Source of the DNA: Rhodoferax sp. AJA081-3 | GTDB taxonomy: Bacteria; Pseudomonadota; Gammaproteobacteria; Burkholderiales; Burkholderiaceae_C | Direction of reading: 5' to 3' | Assembly: GCF_017798165.1 (NCBI RefSeq) | Contig: NZ_CP059068.1 | Location: forward strand, 4,774,001 to 4,838,000 | Length of the DNA: 64,000 nucleotides | Notes under the pieces: generated by a model | Told to the model about the DNA's origin: nothing | Seen by the model: only the letters and a program-made list of their open reading frames with translations | Database searches by the model: none | Shown here: positions 53,498-61,392 of the stretch, in pieces | Layout of the letters: each line of letters opens with the position of its first letter | How positions within the stretch are numbered: the stretch's first letter is position 1 | Made by a program: the position numbers and the translations under genes

Positions 53498-55033
53498 ATG
53501 AAACCGGTCATTGCGTTCTTCAGGATTTGCCGTCTGCCGATGCTCTTTGGTGGCTTGCTGACGGTGGCTGCCGCGGCGCAGGCGCCCGTTGATCTGCGCA
53601 TGGCACTGGTTATTGGCAACTCGCAATACCCCGGCAACTCCCTGGTGAACCCCGCTAACGACGCAAAGGCCATGGGAGCGTCGCTACGCAGCCTGGGCTT
53701 TTCGGTGGTCGAGTTGCGGGACGCCCCCAAGCACCAGATGGAGGCCGCCGTTTCCAGCATGCGTGATGCGCTGAAGGACAAAAACGGCATTGGCATGCTG
53801 TATTACGCGGGGCACGGTCTGCAGATGGACTGGCGCAACTACATGGTTCCCGTGGATGCCAAGCCGACCAAGGCTTCCGAGGTTGCTGCGCAGAGTGTGG
53901 ATGTGGGTGCGGTAATAGACGCGTTCAAGTTCGCAGGCAACCGCATGAACATTGTGGTGCTGGACGCCTGCCGGGACAACCCGTTTACGGATGCAGTGGT
54001 GAACAAGGGGCTGGCCCCCATGGATGCGCCGGCGGGCACTTTTTTGGCCTATGCGACGGCACCCGGCAATGTGGCGGATGACGGTGATGCAACCGGTGGC
54101 AACGGGCTCTATACCCGGTATCTGCTGCAGGAGCTGACCAAACCGGTTGCGCGGATTGAAGACGTTTTCAAGCGTGTGCGCCTCAGTGTGCGACAGCAAA
54201 GCAAGGGCCGGCAAATCCCATGGGAAAGCACCAGTCTGGAGGAAGATTTTTACTTCAACGACGGCAGGATAGTGCAACCGGCCAAGCCCAGCGAAGCCGA
54301 ACTCGTCCGTGCTTTTTCTGTGGAGAAGCAGGACTGGGCCCGCATCAGCGATTCCAAAAATGTGACCGACTTTTTTGACTACTTGCAGAAGTACCCGAAG
54401 GGGTTTTTGAGCGAACAGGCACAGTTCAAGCTGGACCAACTGCAAAAGGCCCAGCTAACGGTGTCCGCGGACAAGCATGGTGTGAAGCAGTTGCCCAGCG
54501 GAAGCCGCCGGTTCCAGTTGGGGGATGAAATGGTCTGGGAAATAACCGATGGATTCACCAAGGAGCGTCGCCGTTATACACAGAAGGTCACCTACGCCGA
54601 CGACGACAGAGTGGAGATGAATGGCGGCGATGTCCTGACGGATCAGATGGGCGGGGTCAAGAAAAATCGCAGTGGCATGAAGATGGACCCCGCCTTGTCG
54701 CTGGCTCCGGCAGACATTGCCCTGGGCAAGACCTGGCGCATGGCCGGCACCAGCGAGTGGCCCGACGGCCGGCGTGGAGAAAATTTCTCCGATCTCAAGG
54801 TTGTGGCATTGGAAGAAATCGCAGCACTGGGACGCATGGTCAAGTCCTACAAGGTGCGGCAAACGGGGTATATCCAGTATCCCCGGTATGTCGTTTTTGT
54901 GGACATGACGTATTGGATTGACCCCAGTGCCATGCGCGTGATCCGCAACGACAGAATGGTTCGTTCGGGTGGAAAGATTGTCGAATACGACAGCGCAGTG
55001 ATGGTTGATGCCAATTCTGCCGCACAACAGTAG
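53498..55033 (+). CDS. periplasmic caspase-fold (peptidase C14) protein, paralog 2
   Basis: 511 residues from the ATG at 53498, beginning a signal peptide (about 1-29, ending AAAAQAP). The caspase domain has His106 (YYAGHGLQMDWRNY) and Cys158 (VLDACRDNPF), with ALVIGNSQYPGN as the first strand. The C-terminal half (about 270-511) matches the counterpart of the divergent paralog: an alpha-helical VEKQDWARI...DFFDYLQKYPKG segment, then a beta-rich domain. It precedes by 12 bp a FecR-domain gene and is probably co-translated with it. Likely a periplasmic cysteine peptidase of the metacaspase/paracaspase-like class; cleavage targets unknown. Confidence 0.87.
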   Translation: MKPVIAFFRICRLPMLFGGLLTVAAAAQAPVDLRMALVIGNSQYPGNSLVNPANDAKAMGASLRSLGFSVVELRDAPKHQMEAAVSSMRDALKDKNGIGMLYYAGHGLQMDWRNYMVPVDAKPTKASEVAAQSVDVGAVIDAFKFAGNRMNIVVLDACRDNPFTDAVVNKGLAPMDAPAGTFLAYATAPGNVADDGDATGGNGLYTRYLLQELTKPVARIEDVFKRVRLSVRQQSKGRQIPWESTSLEEDFYFNDGRIVQPAKPSEAELVRAFSVEKQDWARISDSKNVTDFFDYLQKYPKGFLSEQAQFKLDQLQKAQLTVSADKHGVKQLPSGSRRFQLGDEMVWEITDGFTKERRRYTQKVTYADDDRVEMNGGDVLTDQMGGVKKNRSGMKMDPALSLAPADIALGKTWRMAGTSEWPDGRRGENFSDLKVVALEEIAALGRMVKSYKVRQTGYIQYPRYVVFVDMTYWIDPSAMRVIRNDRMVRSGGKIVEYDSAVMVDANSAAQQ

Positions 55034-55045
55034 AGGATTACCTTC

Positions 55046-56281
55046 GTGACATTGACACATCGCATCCATGTATTGCTTTGGATTGTGGCCCAGTCACTCT
55101 TGGCCTGCCATGCCCAAGCGGCCGACGCCAGCAAAAGTTTTGCGCAGGTGTGGCGCATCACCGGCAGCGTGAGCGCTACGGCGGTGGAGCCGACCCTGAC
55201 CCGTGGGCTCCGCGCGGGCGACACCGTTTATGTGGGGGAGCAGCTACAAGCCGCGGCCAATGGTGAGGCCGTCTTGCGTATGGAAGACGGTGGCTACCTG
55301 GCGGTGCGCCCGGGTGCCCAGTTTCGGGTCGAAGATTTTGCTGCAGACAAAAGCGCTACCGACCGACTCTCCGTGCACTTGGTGCAAGGCGGTCTGCGCT
55401 TTATCACCGGATGGGTTGCCAAGCTCAACCCCAAAGGCTACCGAGTGCGCACGCCGTCTGCCACCATCGGCGTGCGGGGTACAGACCACGAGACCTATTT
55501 TTTGACCGACCCCTTGGCGCAGGCCTGGTCACAAAGGGCAGGCACCTACGACAAGGTGACTTCCGGCCAGACCTATCTGGAGACGCCAGACGGCAGTGTG
55601 GATATCGCACCGGGTCAGGTGGGCTTTGTACGTGCGCCGCCCGTTGCCAAAACACGGGCGCTCATCACACTGCTGTTACCCGTGGTGCTGGACAAGGTGC
55701 CGGAGTTTTTTGTGCCCGGTCAGTTTGACGGCGAGCTGGACCAGCTTTCACCGGCAGTGGCAAGCGAAGCGGTTTCCGTCGCCACCGCTGCGGGGGTAGG
55801 CGCTCAGCCAGCCGCTGGACCCCTGGTGGCAGCACCGGCGCAGCCCGTGCCAGCCAGATTGACCGACGGCCGCTGCAATGCGCAGGCTGTAGCCCAAACC
55901 TGGTTGGCCCAACTGGATGGCGCCATGGCCCGCAGGAACGCGCCAGGCGTTTTGGCACTGTTTGCCGCAGATGTGGAGATTCGTGCGGTGGTTGCCGACG
56001 GATCGGGTGGCACCAGGACCGTCAGTTTGGGTCGGGACGAGTTTGCTGCCGGCGCAGTGGCCGCGCTAAAAAACCTCAGTGACTACAGCCAGCGCCGCCT
56101 GTCGGTTGCCGGTATGGTGCAGGCGGTCGACCCCTGTGAGACCGTGTCCGTTACATCTTTGGTCCTGGAGCAGGGCACGCAAAGTGGCAAGCCCTACCGT
56201 TTTGAGACGGTCGAGGAGTACCGCCTGGTAGAAGTGAAGGGCCAGTGGCTGGCCACCAAAGCGCTGACACGTCAACCTTGA
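55046..56281 (+). CDS. exported FecR-domain protein with C-terminal SnoaL-like domain
   Basis: 411 residues from the GTG at 55046, with AGAGGA nine bases upstream and 12 bp after the caspase stop. A signal peptide (about 1-25) is followed by a FecR domain (about 35-150): GLRAGDTVYVGEQLQAAANGEAVLRMEDGGYLAVRPGAQFRVEDF and VRTPSATIGVRGTDHE. Then come a low-complexity Ala/Pro linker (about 235-270) and a C-terminal SnoaL/NTF2-like domain (about 280-411; WLAQLDGAMARRNAPGVLALFAADVEI). FecR domains sit in the periplasm and relay signals. Here no sigma factor gene is adjacent; it is paired with the caspase-fold protein instead. Confidence 0.8.
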   Translation: MTLTHRIHVLLWIVAQSLLACHAQAADASKSFAQVWRITGSVSATAVEPTLTRGLRAGDTVYVGEQLQAAANGEAVLRMEDGGYLAVRPGAQFRVEDFAADKSATDRLSVHLVQGGLRFITGWVAKLNPKGYRVRTPSATIGVRGTDHETYFLTDPLAQAWSQRAGTYDKVTSGQTYLETPDGSVDIAPGQVGFVRAPPVAKTRALITLLLPVVLDKVPEFFVPGQFDGELDQLSPAVASEAVSVATAAGVGAQPAAGPLVAAPAQPVPARLTDGRCNAQAVAQTWLAQLDGAMARRNAPGVLALFAADVEIRAVVADGSGGTRTVSLGRDEFAAGAVAALKNLSDYSQRRLSVAGMVQAVDPCETVSVTSLVLEQGTQSGKPYRFETVEEYRLVEVKGQWLATKALTRQP

Positions 56282-56303
56282 CGCGCGGGAGGTGCAGGGG
56301 TGT

Positions 56304-56789
56304 TCAGGGCATCACCTCGGCCACGCCGTCCCATGCCTCGGGCGCCAGGCGCCCTTCGTACCGGGCAATCACTTTGCCCTTGGCATCCACCAGCAAGGTC
56401 AGCGGTAGTTTGGCTGGCGGGGCTTGCCCGTTGTCCTGGCGTACAGAGATCAGTCCTTTGGATGGCATCAGGGTTTTGCCCTGGATGCGTTCATAGGCCA
56501 GCCAGTCCTCGGCTTTCTTGTCTACGTTGACGGTAACCAGCGCAAAGGGCTTGTCGCGCCAGCCGTTCAGGTTGGTGCGCAACTCGGGCAGGCTGTCCCG
56601 GCAAACCGCGCAGGACGTGGACCAGTAGAAGACGATGGCCACCTTGCCGCGGATGCGGTCTGCATTGAACTTCTCACCGTTGCTGCCCGTGGCGCTCAGG
56701 TTCAGCGGGGGCGGTGCAGTTTGTGCAGGTGCCAGGGCTGGAGTGCAGCAGGCAAGCAAGGCGATAAGGCTGGGAATCAGGATGTTCAT
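56304..56789 (-). CDS. TlpA/ResA-like thiol:disulfide protein
   Basis: 161 residues from the ATG at 56789, starting a signal peptide (residues about 1-24, ending APAQT). A thioredoxin fold with redox motif CAVC (WSTSCAVCRDSLPEL) follows. The cysteines are intact, so it probably reduces or oxidises periplasmic disulfides, for example in cytochrome c maturation or stress defence. The partner protein is unknown. It diverges from ybaK across 48 bp. Longer in-frame starts upstream (56819, 56951) overlap ybaK. Confidence 0.82.
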   Translation of the reverse strand: MNILIPSLIALLACCTPALAPAQTAPPPLNLSATGSNGEKFNADRIRGKVAIVFYWSTSCAVCRDSLPELRTNLNGWRDKPFALVTVNVDKKAEDWLAYERIQGKTLMPSKGLISVRQDNGQAPPAKLPLTLLVDAKGKVIARYEGRLAPEAWDGVAEVMP

Positions 56790-56837
56790 GGGCGTTGGTC
56801 GTGGCAAACGTCGATTCATTACAGGGAAAATACTGCC

Positions 56838-57329
56838 ATGGCCAAAAAAGATCATGTTTCCGAAACGCCCGCCACCCAGATGCTCAAGGCGCACAAGATT
56901 ACCTTCACCGAGCACCCCTACGAATACCTGGAGCACGGCGGCGCTCAGCACAGCGCGCAGGTGCTGGGTTTTGACCCCTTTGCCGTCGTCAAAACCCTGG
57001 TCATGCAGGACCAGGATGCCAAGCCGCTACTGGTGCTGATGCATGGCAACCGCAAGGTGTCCACCAAAAACCTGGCCCGGCAAATCGGTGCCAAATCGGT
57101 GGAGCCCTGTGCCCCGGAGGTGGCCAACCGGCACAGCGGTTATCTGGTGGGCGGCACGTCCCCCTTTGGTACGCGCCGCGACATGCCGGTGTACATCGAA
57201 GAGAGCATCCTGGCCCTGCCAAAAATCCTGATCAACGGGGGGCGGCGGGGCTACCTGGTAGGGATTTCGCCTAGCGTTTGTGTGCAGTTGCTGGCGGCAA
57301 AGCAGGTACAGTGCGCACTGGCTGACTGA
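56838..57329 (+). CDS. ybaK: Cys-tRNA(Pro)/Cys-tRNA(Cys) deacylase YbaK
   Basis: 163 residues from the ATG at 56838. The YbaK/ProX domain is clear: TPATQMLKAHKITFTEHPYEY at the N-terminus, FAVVKTLVM containing the catalytic lysine, and GGTSPFGTRRDMPVYIEESIL near the end. It hydrolyses Cys mischarged onto tRNA(Pro) by prolyl-tRNA synthetase, a translation quality-control step in the cytoplasm. It precedes plsY by 33 bp on the same strand. Confidence 0.93.
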   Translation: MAKKDHVSETPATQMLKAHKITFTEHPYEYLEHGGAQHSAQVLGFDPFAVVKTLVMQDQDAKPLLVLMHGNRKVSTKNLARQIGAKSVEPCAPEVANRHSGYLVGGTSPFGTRRDMPVYIEESILALPKILINGGRRGYLVGISPSVCVQLLAAKQVQCALAD

Positions 57330-57362
57330 CAGCCCCGACCGTCATATTCAGGAGAACTGGTT

Positions 57363-58004
57363 TTGGATTCCCTTCGCGCTTTGTATCCCTTGTTTGCCGT
57401 TATTGCCGCTTATCTGGTGGGCTCTTTGTCGTTTGCCGTCATCGTGAGCCGCAGCATGGGCCTGAACGACCCGCGCACCTATGGCAGCAAAAACCCCGGA
57501 GCTACCAATGTGCTGCGCTCTGGCTCCAAGGCTGCAGCCATCGTTACCCTGTTGCTGGATGCGTTCAAGGGCTGGTTGCCCGTGATGCTGGTGAAGTGGT
57601 TTGGCCAGCCCTACGGACTGGGCGACGGCACGGTGGCCATGGTGGGCCTGGCAGCATTTCTGGGCCATCTGTTCCCGGTGTTCTTCCGGTTTGTGGGCGG
57701 CAAGGGTGTAGCAACCGCCTTGGGCGTGCTGCTGGCCACCAGCTGGATACTGGGCCTGGCCACCGGCGCCACCTGGCTCATCGTTGCCTACTTTTTCCGC
57801 TACTCGTCCCTGGCATCCCTGGTGGCGGCAGTGTTTGCGCCGGTGTATTACGTCTTTGGGGGTGGGGTGGTCTGGCCCATGGATAAGAGCATTGCGTTGT
57901 CGACCGTGGTCATGTCTGCACTACTGGTCTGGCGCCATGCTGAAAACATCTCGCGCCTGATCAAGGGCACCGAATCCAAGCTGGGCAGTAAGAAGAAGGG
58001 CTAG
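57363..58004 (+). CDS. plsY: glycerol-3-phosphate acyltransferase PlsY
   Basis: 213 residues from a TTG at 57363, with AGGAG eight bases upstream. Five hydrophobic helices plus the conserved PlsY loops GSKNPGATNVLRSG and GHLFPVFFRFVGGKGVAT are intact. It transfers the acyl group of acyl-phosphate to glycerol-3-phosphate, the first committed step of phospholipid synthesis, in the inner membrane. Its stop overlaps the convergent HD-domain gene by four bases. Confidence 0.93.
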   Translation: MDSLRALYPLFAVIAAYLVGSLSFAVIVSRSMGLNDPRTYGSKNPGATNVLRSGSKAAAIVTLLLDAFKGWLPVMLVKWFGQPYGLGDGTVAMVGLAAFLGHLFPVFFRFVGGKGVATALGVLLATSWILGLATGATWLIVAYFFRYSSLASLVAAVFAPVYYVFGGGVVWPMDKSIALSTVVMSALLVWRHAENISRLIKGTESKLGSKKKG

Positions 58005-58963
58005 GACTGTTGCGCGGCGAAGGCGCCTAGGCGCAGCATCTGGAAGTGGTTTAGACGTGCCCGCACCGCGGATGCAGGTAGCGCCGTCTTGATTTTGGAG
58101 CCCTTGTTGGTCGCCGTGTTGTGCAAGCGGGGGCTGTGCACCATCTCACCGGCCGGGTTGGCGATGATGGCTACATAGGGGTGGTTGTGCTGGGCACTGC
58201 GGCGCAGCACCACAGCCGTTTCATCGTTGTCCATGCGCACATAGGTGCCAGGCGGGCACAGGCCCACGGCGCGCACCAGGGCGTGGCCTATTTCGTCGGT
58301 TTTGGCCGATGCATTGGCTATCAGCGCGCGGGCAGACTCTGTGGCCGTGCGGCCCGCACGCGACATCCGCGGGCTGATCATGGCCGCATAACGGTCTACT
58401 ATTTTGAGTATGCGGGTCAGGCGAACTACGGGCGGGGCCGAGCGCAGATCGGCCTTGTCAATGGCCGCGTCGTGGTGGGCCGACACAATGTCCAACCAAT
58501 GGGCATCGGTTACCCCCAGATTACCCAGCATCAATGCCCCCTTTGCGGCGTGCAAACGGATGGCATCCTGTTGTTCTGGCGTGGGTTTTTCCACCTGCGT
58601 GGCCAGCGCATCCTGCATGGCTGTCATGCCAATATTCATGGTCAGCGCGGCATGCACCAGGCTGTCGCGTTCGGCTTTGGCAATGCCTAGTTCGATAGTT
58701 ATCAAATGGCTCAGCACCGCACACACCAGTGCGTGGGATGCGCTGTAACCTACCGGCGAATTGCCTGCAAGCTGGAACAGCAGGTATAGGCCCACATCGG
58801 GGTCACGCTGCAGCAGGCTTTGCATCCACCGGTCGTACTGCAAAACCCGGTGGCCAAATTCCTGGGTACTGGCCGGGCTGCCCAGAATCACACCCAGACC
58901 CGACTCCAGGTCTGACCACAGTGCCAGCAGGTCTTCGTATTCGTTTTCGCTCTGGATGCTCAC
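58001..58963 (-). CDS. degenerate HD-GYP domain protein
   Basis: 320 residues from the GTG at 58963, placed by AGGA nine bases upstream (a TTG at 58972 also opens the frame). The central region aligns with an HD-GYP domain but the catalytic signature is lost: the HD of AALLHDIGK reads AALTMNIGM, and the HHxxxDGxGYP segment reads HHDAAIDKADLRSAPP. The following RILKIVDRYAAMISPR is retained. This looks like a c-di-GMP-phosphodiesterase-derived pseudo-enzyme that may still bind protein partners or nucleotide. It follows the retropepsin and yajQ genes (itself a c-di-GMP-binding protein) on the same strand. Confidence 0.75.
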   Translation of the reverse strand: MSIQSENEYEDLLALWSDLESGLGVILGSPASTQEFGHRVLQYDRWMQSLLQRDPDVGLYLLFQLAGNSPVGYSASHALVCAVLSHLITIELGIAKAERDSLVHAALTMNIGMTAMQDALATQVEKPTPEQQDAIRLHAAKGALMLGNLGVTDAHWLDIVSAHHDAAIDKADLRSAPPVVRLTRILKIVDRYAAMISPRMSRAGRTATESARALIANASAKTDEIGHALVRAVGLCPPGTYVRMDNDETAVVLRRSAQHNHPYVAIIANPAGEMVHSPRLHNTATNKGSKIKTALPASAVRARLNHFQMLRLGAFAAQQS

Positions 58964-58974
58964 AGCGTGCAATC

Positions 58975-59628
58975 CTAGTAGCGTCTTTCCAGCACCATCT
59001 GGTCATTGGCGCGGGTCATCTGGAAGCGGGTCAGAAAAGTATTGCCCAGCAGCACATAGGGCATGGAGCCGGCCGACACCGCGGCCTCCACCCCATGCAC
59101 CACCACATCCCCCACCCGCACCGAGTTGAGCTTGATCACCCAGCCCTGAATGACACCATTGGCCGTGCTCATTTGTATGGGTTGCCCCGACTTGTATTCG
59201 ATGCCCAGGCGCTGGGCCTCGGCCACACTCATGGCCACCGAGGTGGCACCGGTGTCCACCACCATCTGGGTGGATTTGCCATTGATCTGGCCCAGTGCAA
59301 AGAAGTGCCCCCCACCACCTGCGGTAAGCACAATACGGTTGCCGCTGGGGGCTGCGCTGCCAGCACTGCTGCCCACACTGGCAGGTGCATCACCCACGCG
59401 CAGGGTGTGGCGCTTGCCATCAATCTCGATCACCGCTTCGTCACCCTGGGTCGAAACGATCTTCACACCCTTGTGGCTTTCGCCAGCGGCCACGGCTTTG
59501 GGTGCGCCACCGTCCACAATCACCAGTGCCTTGCCGCCCAGCATGCCCGACAGGCCCACCGACTGGGCCCAAGCGGCTTGGCTTATGCAGCAGGTCAGGG
59601 TGAGCGAGAGCAGGGCGGCGGGTTTCAT
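58975..59628 (-). CDS. retropepsin-like aspartic protease (TIGR02281 family)
   Basis: 217 residues. A signal peptide (about 1-21, ending AAWAQ) is followed by a small beta domain (DUF4124-like GGAPKAVAAGESHKGVKIVS). The protease domain (about 105-215) has the catalytic triplet Asp125-Thr-Gly in QMVVDTGATSVAMS and the second-strand LLGNTFLTRF. These clan AA proteins act as homodimers in the periplasm; a physiological substrate is not established. It lies three bases after yajQ and 11 bases before the HD-domain gene. Confidence 0.85.
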   Translation of the reverse strand: MKPAALLSLTLTCCISQAAWAQSVGLSGMLGGKALVIVDGGAPKAVAAGESHKGVKIVSTQGDEAVIEIDGKRHTLRVGDAPASVGSSAGSAAPSGNRIVLTAGGGGHFFALGQINGKSTQMVVDTGATSVAMSVAEAQRLGIEYKSGQPIQMSTANGVIQGWVIKLNSVRVGDVVVHGVEAAVSAGSMPYVLLGNTFLTRFQMTRANDQMVLERRY

Positions 59629-59631
59629 GTA

Positions 59632-60117
59632 TCAGTCGCGGAAGTTGTTGAAGCTCAGCGGCAGATCGGCAATGTCCTTGCGGATCAGCGCCATGGCGGC
59701 CTGCAGATCATCGCGCTTGGCGCCGGTGAACCGCACGGCATCGCCCTGGATGGCGGCCGTCACCTTGATCTTGCTGTCCTTGATGAGGCGCTGGATTTTT
59801 TTTGACACCTCGGTCTCAATGCCATTGCGCACCTTGATGACCACCTTCACCTTGTCGCCGCCCATTTTCTGCACATCACCCTTGTCCAGAAAACGCACGT
59901 CCACTTCCTGCTTGGTGAGCTTGTTGCGCAGTACGTCTTCAATCTGGTCCAGCTGGAATTCGGCGTCGCCAATGAGCGTGATTTCCTTGTCTTTGAGGCT
60001 GATGGCGGCTGATGTGCCTTTGAAGTCAAAACGTGTGGTGATTTCCTTGGTGGTGTTGTCCACCCCGTTCTTGACTTTGGAGAGTTCTGCTTCGCAGACG
60101 GTATCAAAAGAAGGCAT
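59632..60117 (-). CDS. yajQ: YajQ-family cyclic-di-GMP-binding protein
   Basis: 161 residues from the ATG at 60117, the standard YajQ length and start ([21 protein letters not shown]). Two ferredoxin-like folds are present, with the conserved C-terminal [20 protein letters not shown]. In Xanthomonas a YajQ protein binds c-di-GMP and works with a transcription factor in virulence control; in E. coli it binds nucleic acid. It heads a minus-strand group with the retropepsin and the degenerate HD-GYP gene, and diverges from murB across 82 bp. Confidence 0.93.
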   Translation of the reverse strand: MPSFDTVCEAELSKVKNGVDNTTKEITTRFDFKGTSAAISLKDKEITLIGDAEFQLDQIEDVLRNKLTKQEVDVRFLDKGDVQKMGGDKVKVVIKVRNGIETEVSKKIQRLIKDSKIKVTAAIQGDAVRFTGAKRDDLQAAMALIRKDIADLPLSFNNFRD

Positions 60118-60199
60118 GTTGGTTCTAGGTAAAAAAAGTTGGTGTGCAAGTCGCAGGGCACCCGGGAATGGCCCATTGCGTGGATGCGACAATCCTGCC

Positions 60200-61270
60200 A
60201 TGTTAGTCGAGAAAAACGTCCCACTCCAGCCCTTTAACACCTTCCATATCGTGGCCAAGGCTCTCGCTTTGGTGCGCGTCAGTGGTGAGGAAGATGTGCA
60301 GGCGCTGCTGGCCGACCCAGAGTGGGCTGCTCAACCCAAGTTTGTGCTGGGCGGGGGCAGTAATCTGGTGCTGACGGGTGATGTCAAACCGCTGGTGCTG
60401 AAGGTCGAAATCATGGGCCGCCGCCTGGTAGGTGAAACTGCGCGGCACTTTGTGGTGGAAGCCGGGGCCGGTGAGGCCTGGCACGATTTTGTGGCCTGGA
60501 CGCTGGAGCAAGGCTACACGGGGCTAGAAAACATGGCGCTGATACCCGGCACCGTGGGCGCATCACCGGTTCAAAACATTGGGGCCTATGGCGTGGAGCT
60601 GCAGGACCGTTTCGAATCCTTGGACGCCTTGGACCTGCAGACCGGCCAGGTGTTCACGCTGAACGCCGCCCAATGCGCCTTTGGATACCGCGATTCGGTG
60701 TTCAAACATGGCGGCACCGTGACCAGCGGTGGCCAACAAACCCTGGGCCTGAAAGACCGTGCGCTGATCCTGCGTGTGCGTTTTGCGCTGCCCAAGGTCT
60801 GGAAGCCGGTGCTGGGTTATGCCGATATCGAGAAAAAAATGGCCGAGCATGGCGTCACCGAGCCCACGGCGCAGCAGATTTTTGACTGGGTGTGTGCCAT
60901 ACGCCGCGCCAAGCTGCCTGACCCGGCGGTTATTGGCAATGCGGGTAGTTTCTTCAAGAACCCCCAGGTATCACCCGAGCAATGCGCCGACATCATTGCC
61001 CGCGAGCCCCGGGTTGTGCACTACCACCTGGCCGATGGCTCTATCAAGTTGGCGGCAGGCTGGTTGATTGATTCGTGCGGCTGGAAGGGCAAGTCCGTAG
61101 GCCAGGCCGGGGTGTACGAAAAACAAGCCCTGGTGTTGGTGAACCGCGGTGCAGGCTCGGACGGCAATGGCGCCACCGGTGGCGAGGTGATGACGCTGGC
61201 CAAAGCCATCCAGACCAGCGTGTACGAGCGTTTTGGCATTCTGCTGGAGCCGGAGCCGGTGGTGCTGTAA
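60200..61270 (+). CDS. murB: UDP-N-acetylenolpyruvoylglucosamine reductase MurB
   Basis: 356 residues from the ATG at 60200, normal for the type I (E. coli-like) enzyme. The FAD-binding domain is clear: [15 protein letters not shown] at the start, [10 protein letters not shown] and [24 protein letters not shown]. The catalytic region FGYRDSVFK and the C-terminal SFFKNPQV (catalytic Ser) and EPEPVVL are complete. It reduces UDP-GlcNAc-enolpyruvate to UDP-MurNAc in peptidoglycan synthesis, using NADPH. It is the only cytoplasmic cell-wall precursor enzyme in the window. Confidence 0.95.
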   Translation: MLVEKNVPLQPFNTFHIVAKALALVRVSGEEDVQALLADPEWAAQPKFVLGGGSNLVLTGDVKPLVLKVEIMGRRLVGETARHFVVEAGAGEAWHDFVAWTLEQGYTGLENMALIPGTVGASPVQNIGAYGVELQDRFESLDALDLQTGQVFTLNAAQCAFGYRDSVFKHGGTVTSGGQQTLGLKDRALILRVRFALPKVWKPVLGYADIEKKMAEHGVTEPTAQQIFDWVCAIRRAKLPDPAVIGNAGSFFKNPQVSPEQCADIIAREPRVVHYHLADGSIKLAAGWLIDSCGWKGKSVGQAGVYEKQALVLVNRGAGSDGNGATGGEVMTLAKAIQTSVYERFGILLEPEPVVL

Positions 61271-61314
61271 CCGGACGGCAGGTTGTGGGTTTAGACCTGG
61301 CGGGTCGCAGGGGG

Positions 61315-61364
61315 TTGTTGTTACTTATGTAGCATGCTACACTTGCAGCATGCTACATAAGTAG
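61315..61364 (+). promoter_or_regulatory. BlaI-type operator and promoter of the hydrolase-blaI-blaR1-like operon
   Basis: A perfect 17-bp inverted repeat (TACTTATGTAGCATGCT, 61322-61338, and its complement, 61347-61363) surrounds an 8-base loop. It can be read as two opposed boxes, TTACTTATGTAG (61321-61332) and CTACATAAGTAG (61353-61364), which resemble the TACATATGTA core of BlaI/MecI operators. Their centres are 32 bp apart, about three helical turns. A plausible promoter is -35 TTGTTG (61315-61320), a 17-bp spacer, -10 TACACT (61338-61343), so bound repressor would cover the -10 and start site. A BlaI-type repressor is encoded in the downstream operon. Confidence 0.8.
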
Positions 61365-61392
61365 CAATCACTTTCAACCCTATTCGCCCGCC

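Noticed and set aside
53389..53796. Long N-terminal extension of the minus-strand caspase gene
   Set aside because: It lies inside the divergent caspase gene, and the signal peptide begins at residues after 53388; the extension has no expected family sequence.
59150..61270. A 706-codon + strand open frame including murB
   Set aside because: Only the part from 60200 is murB. The upstream part is the antisense strand of the retropepsin and yajQ genes, with no family sequence, and the murB start is clear.
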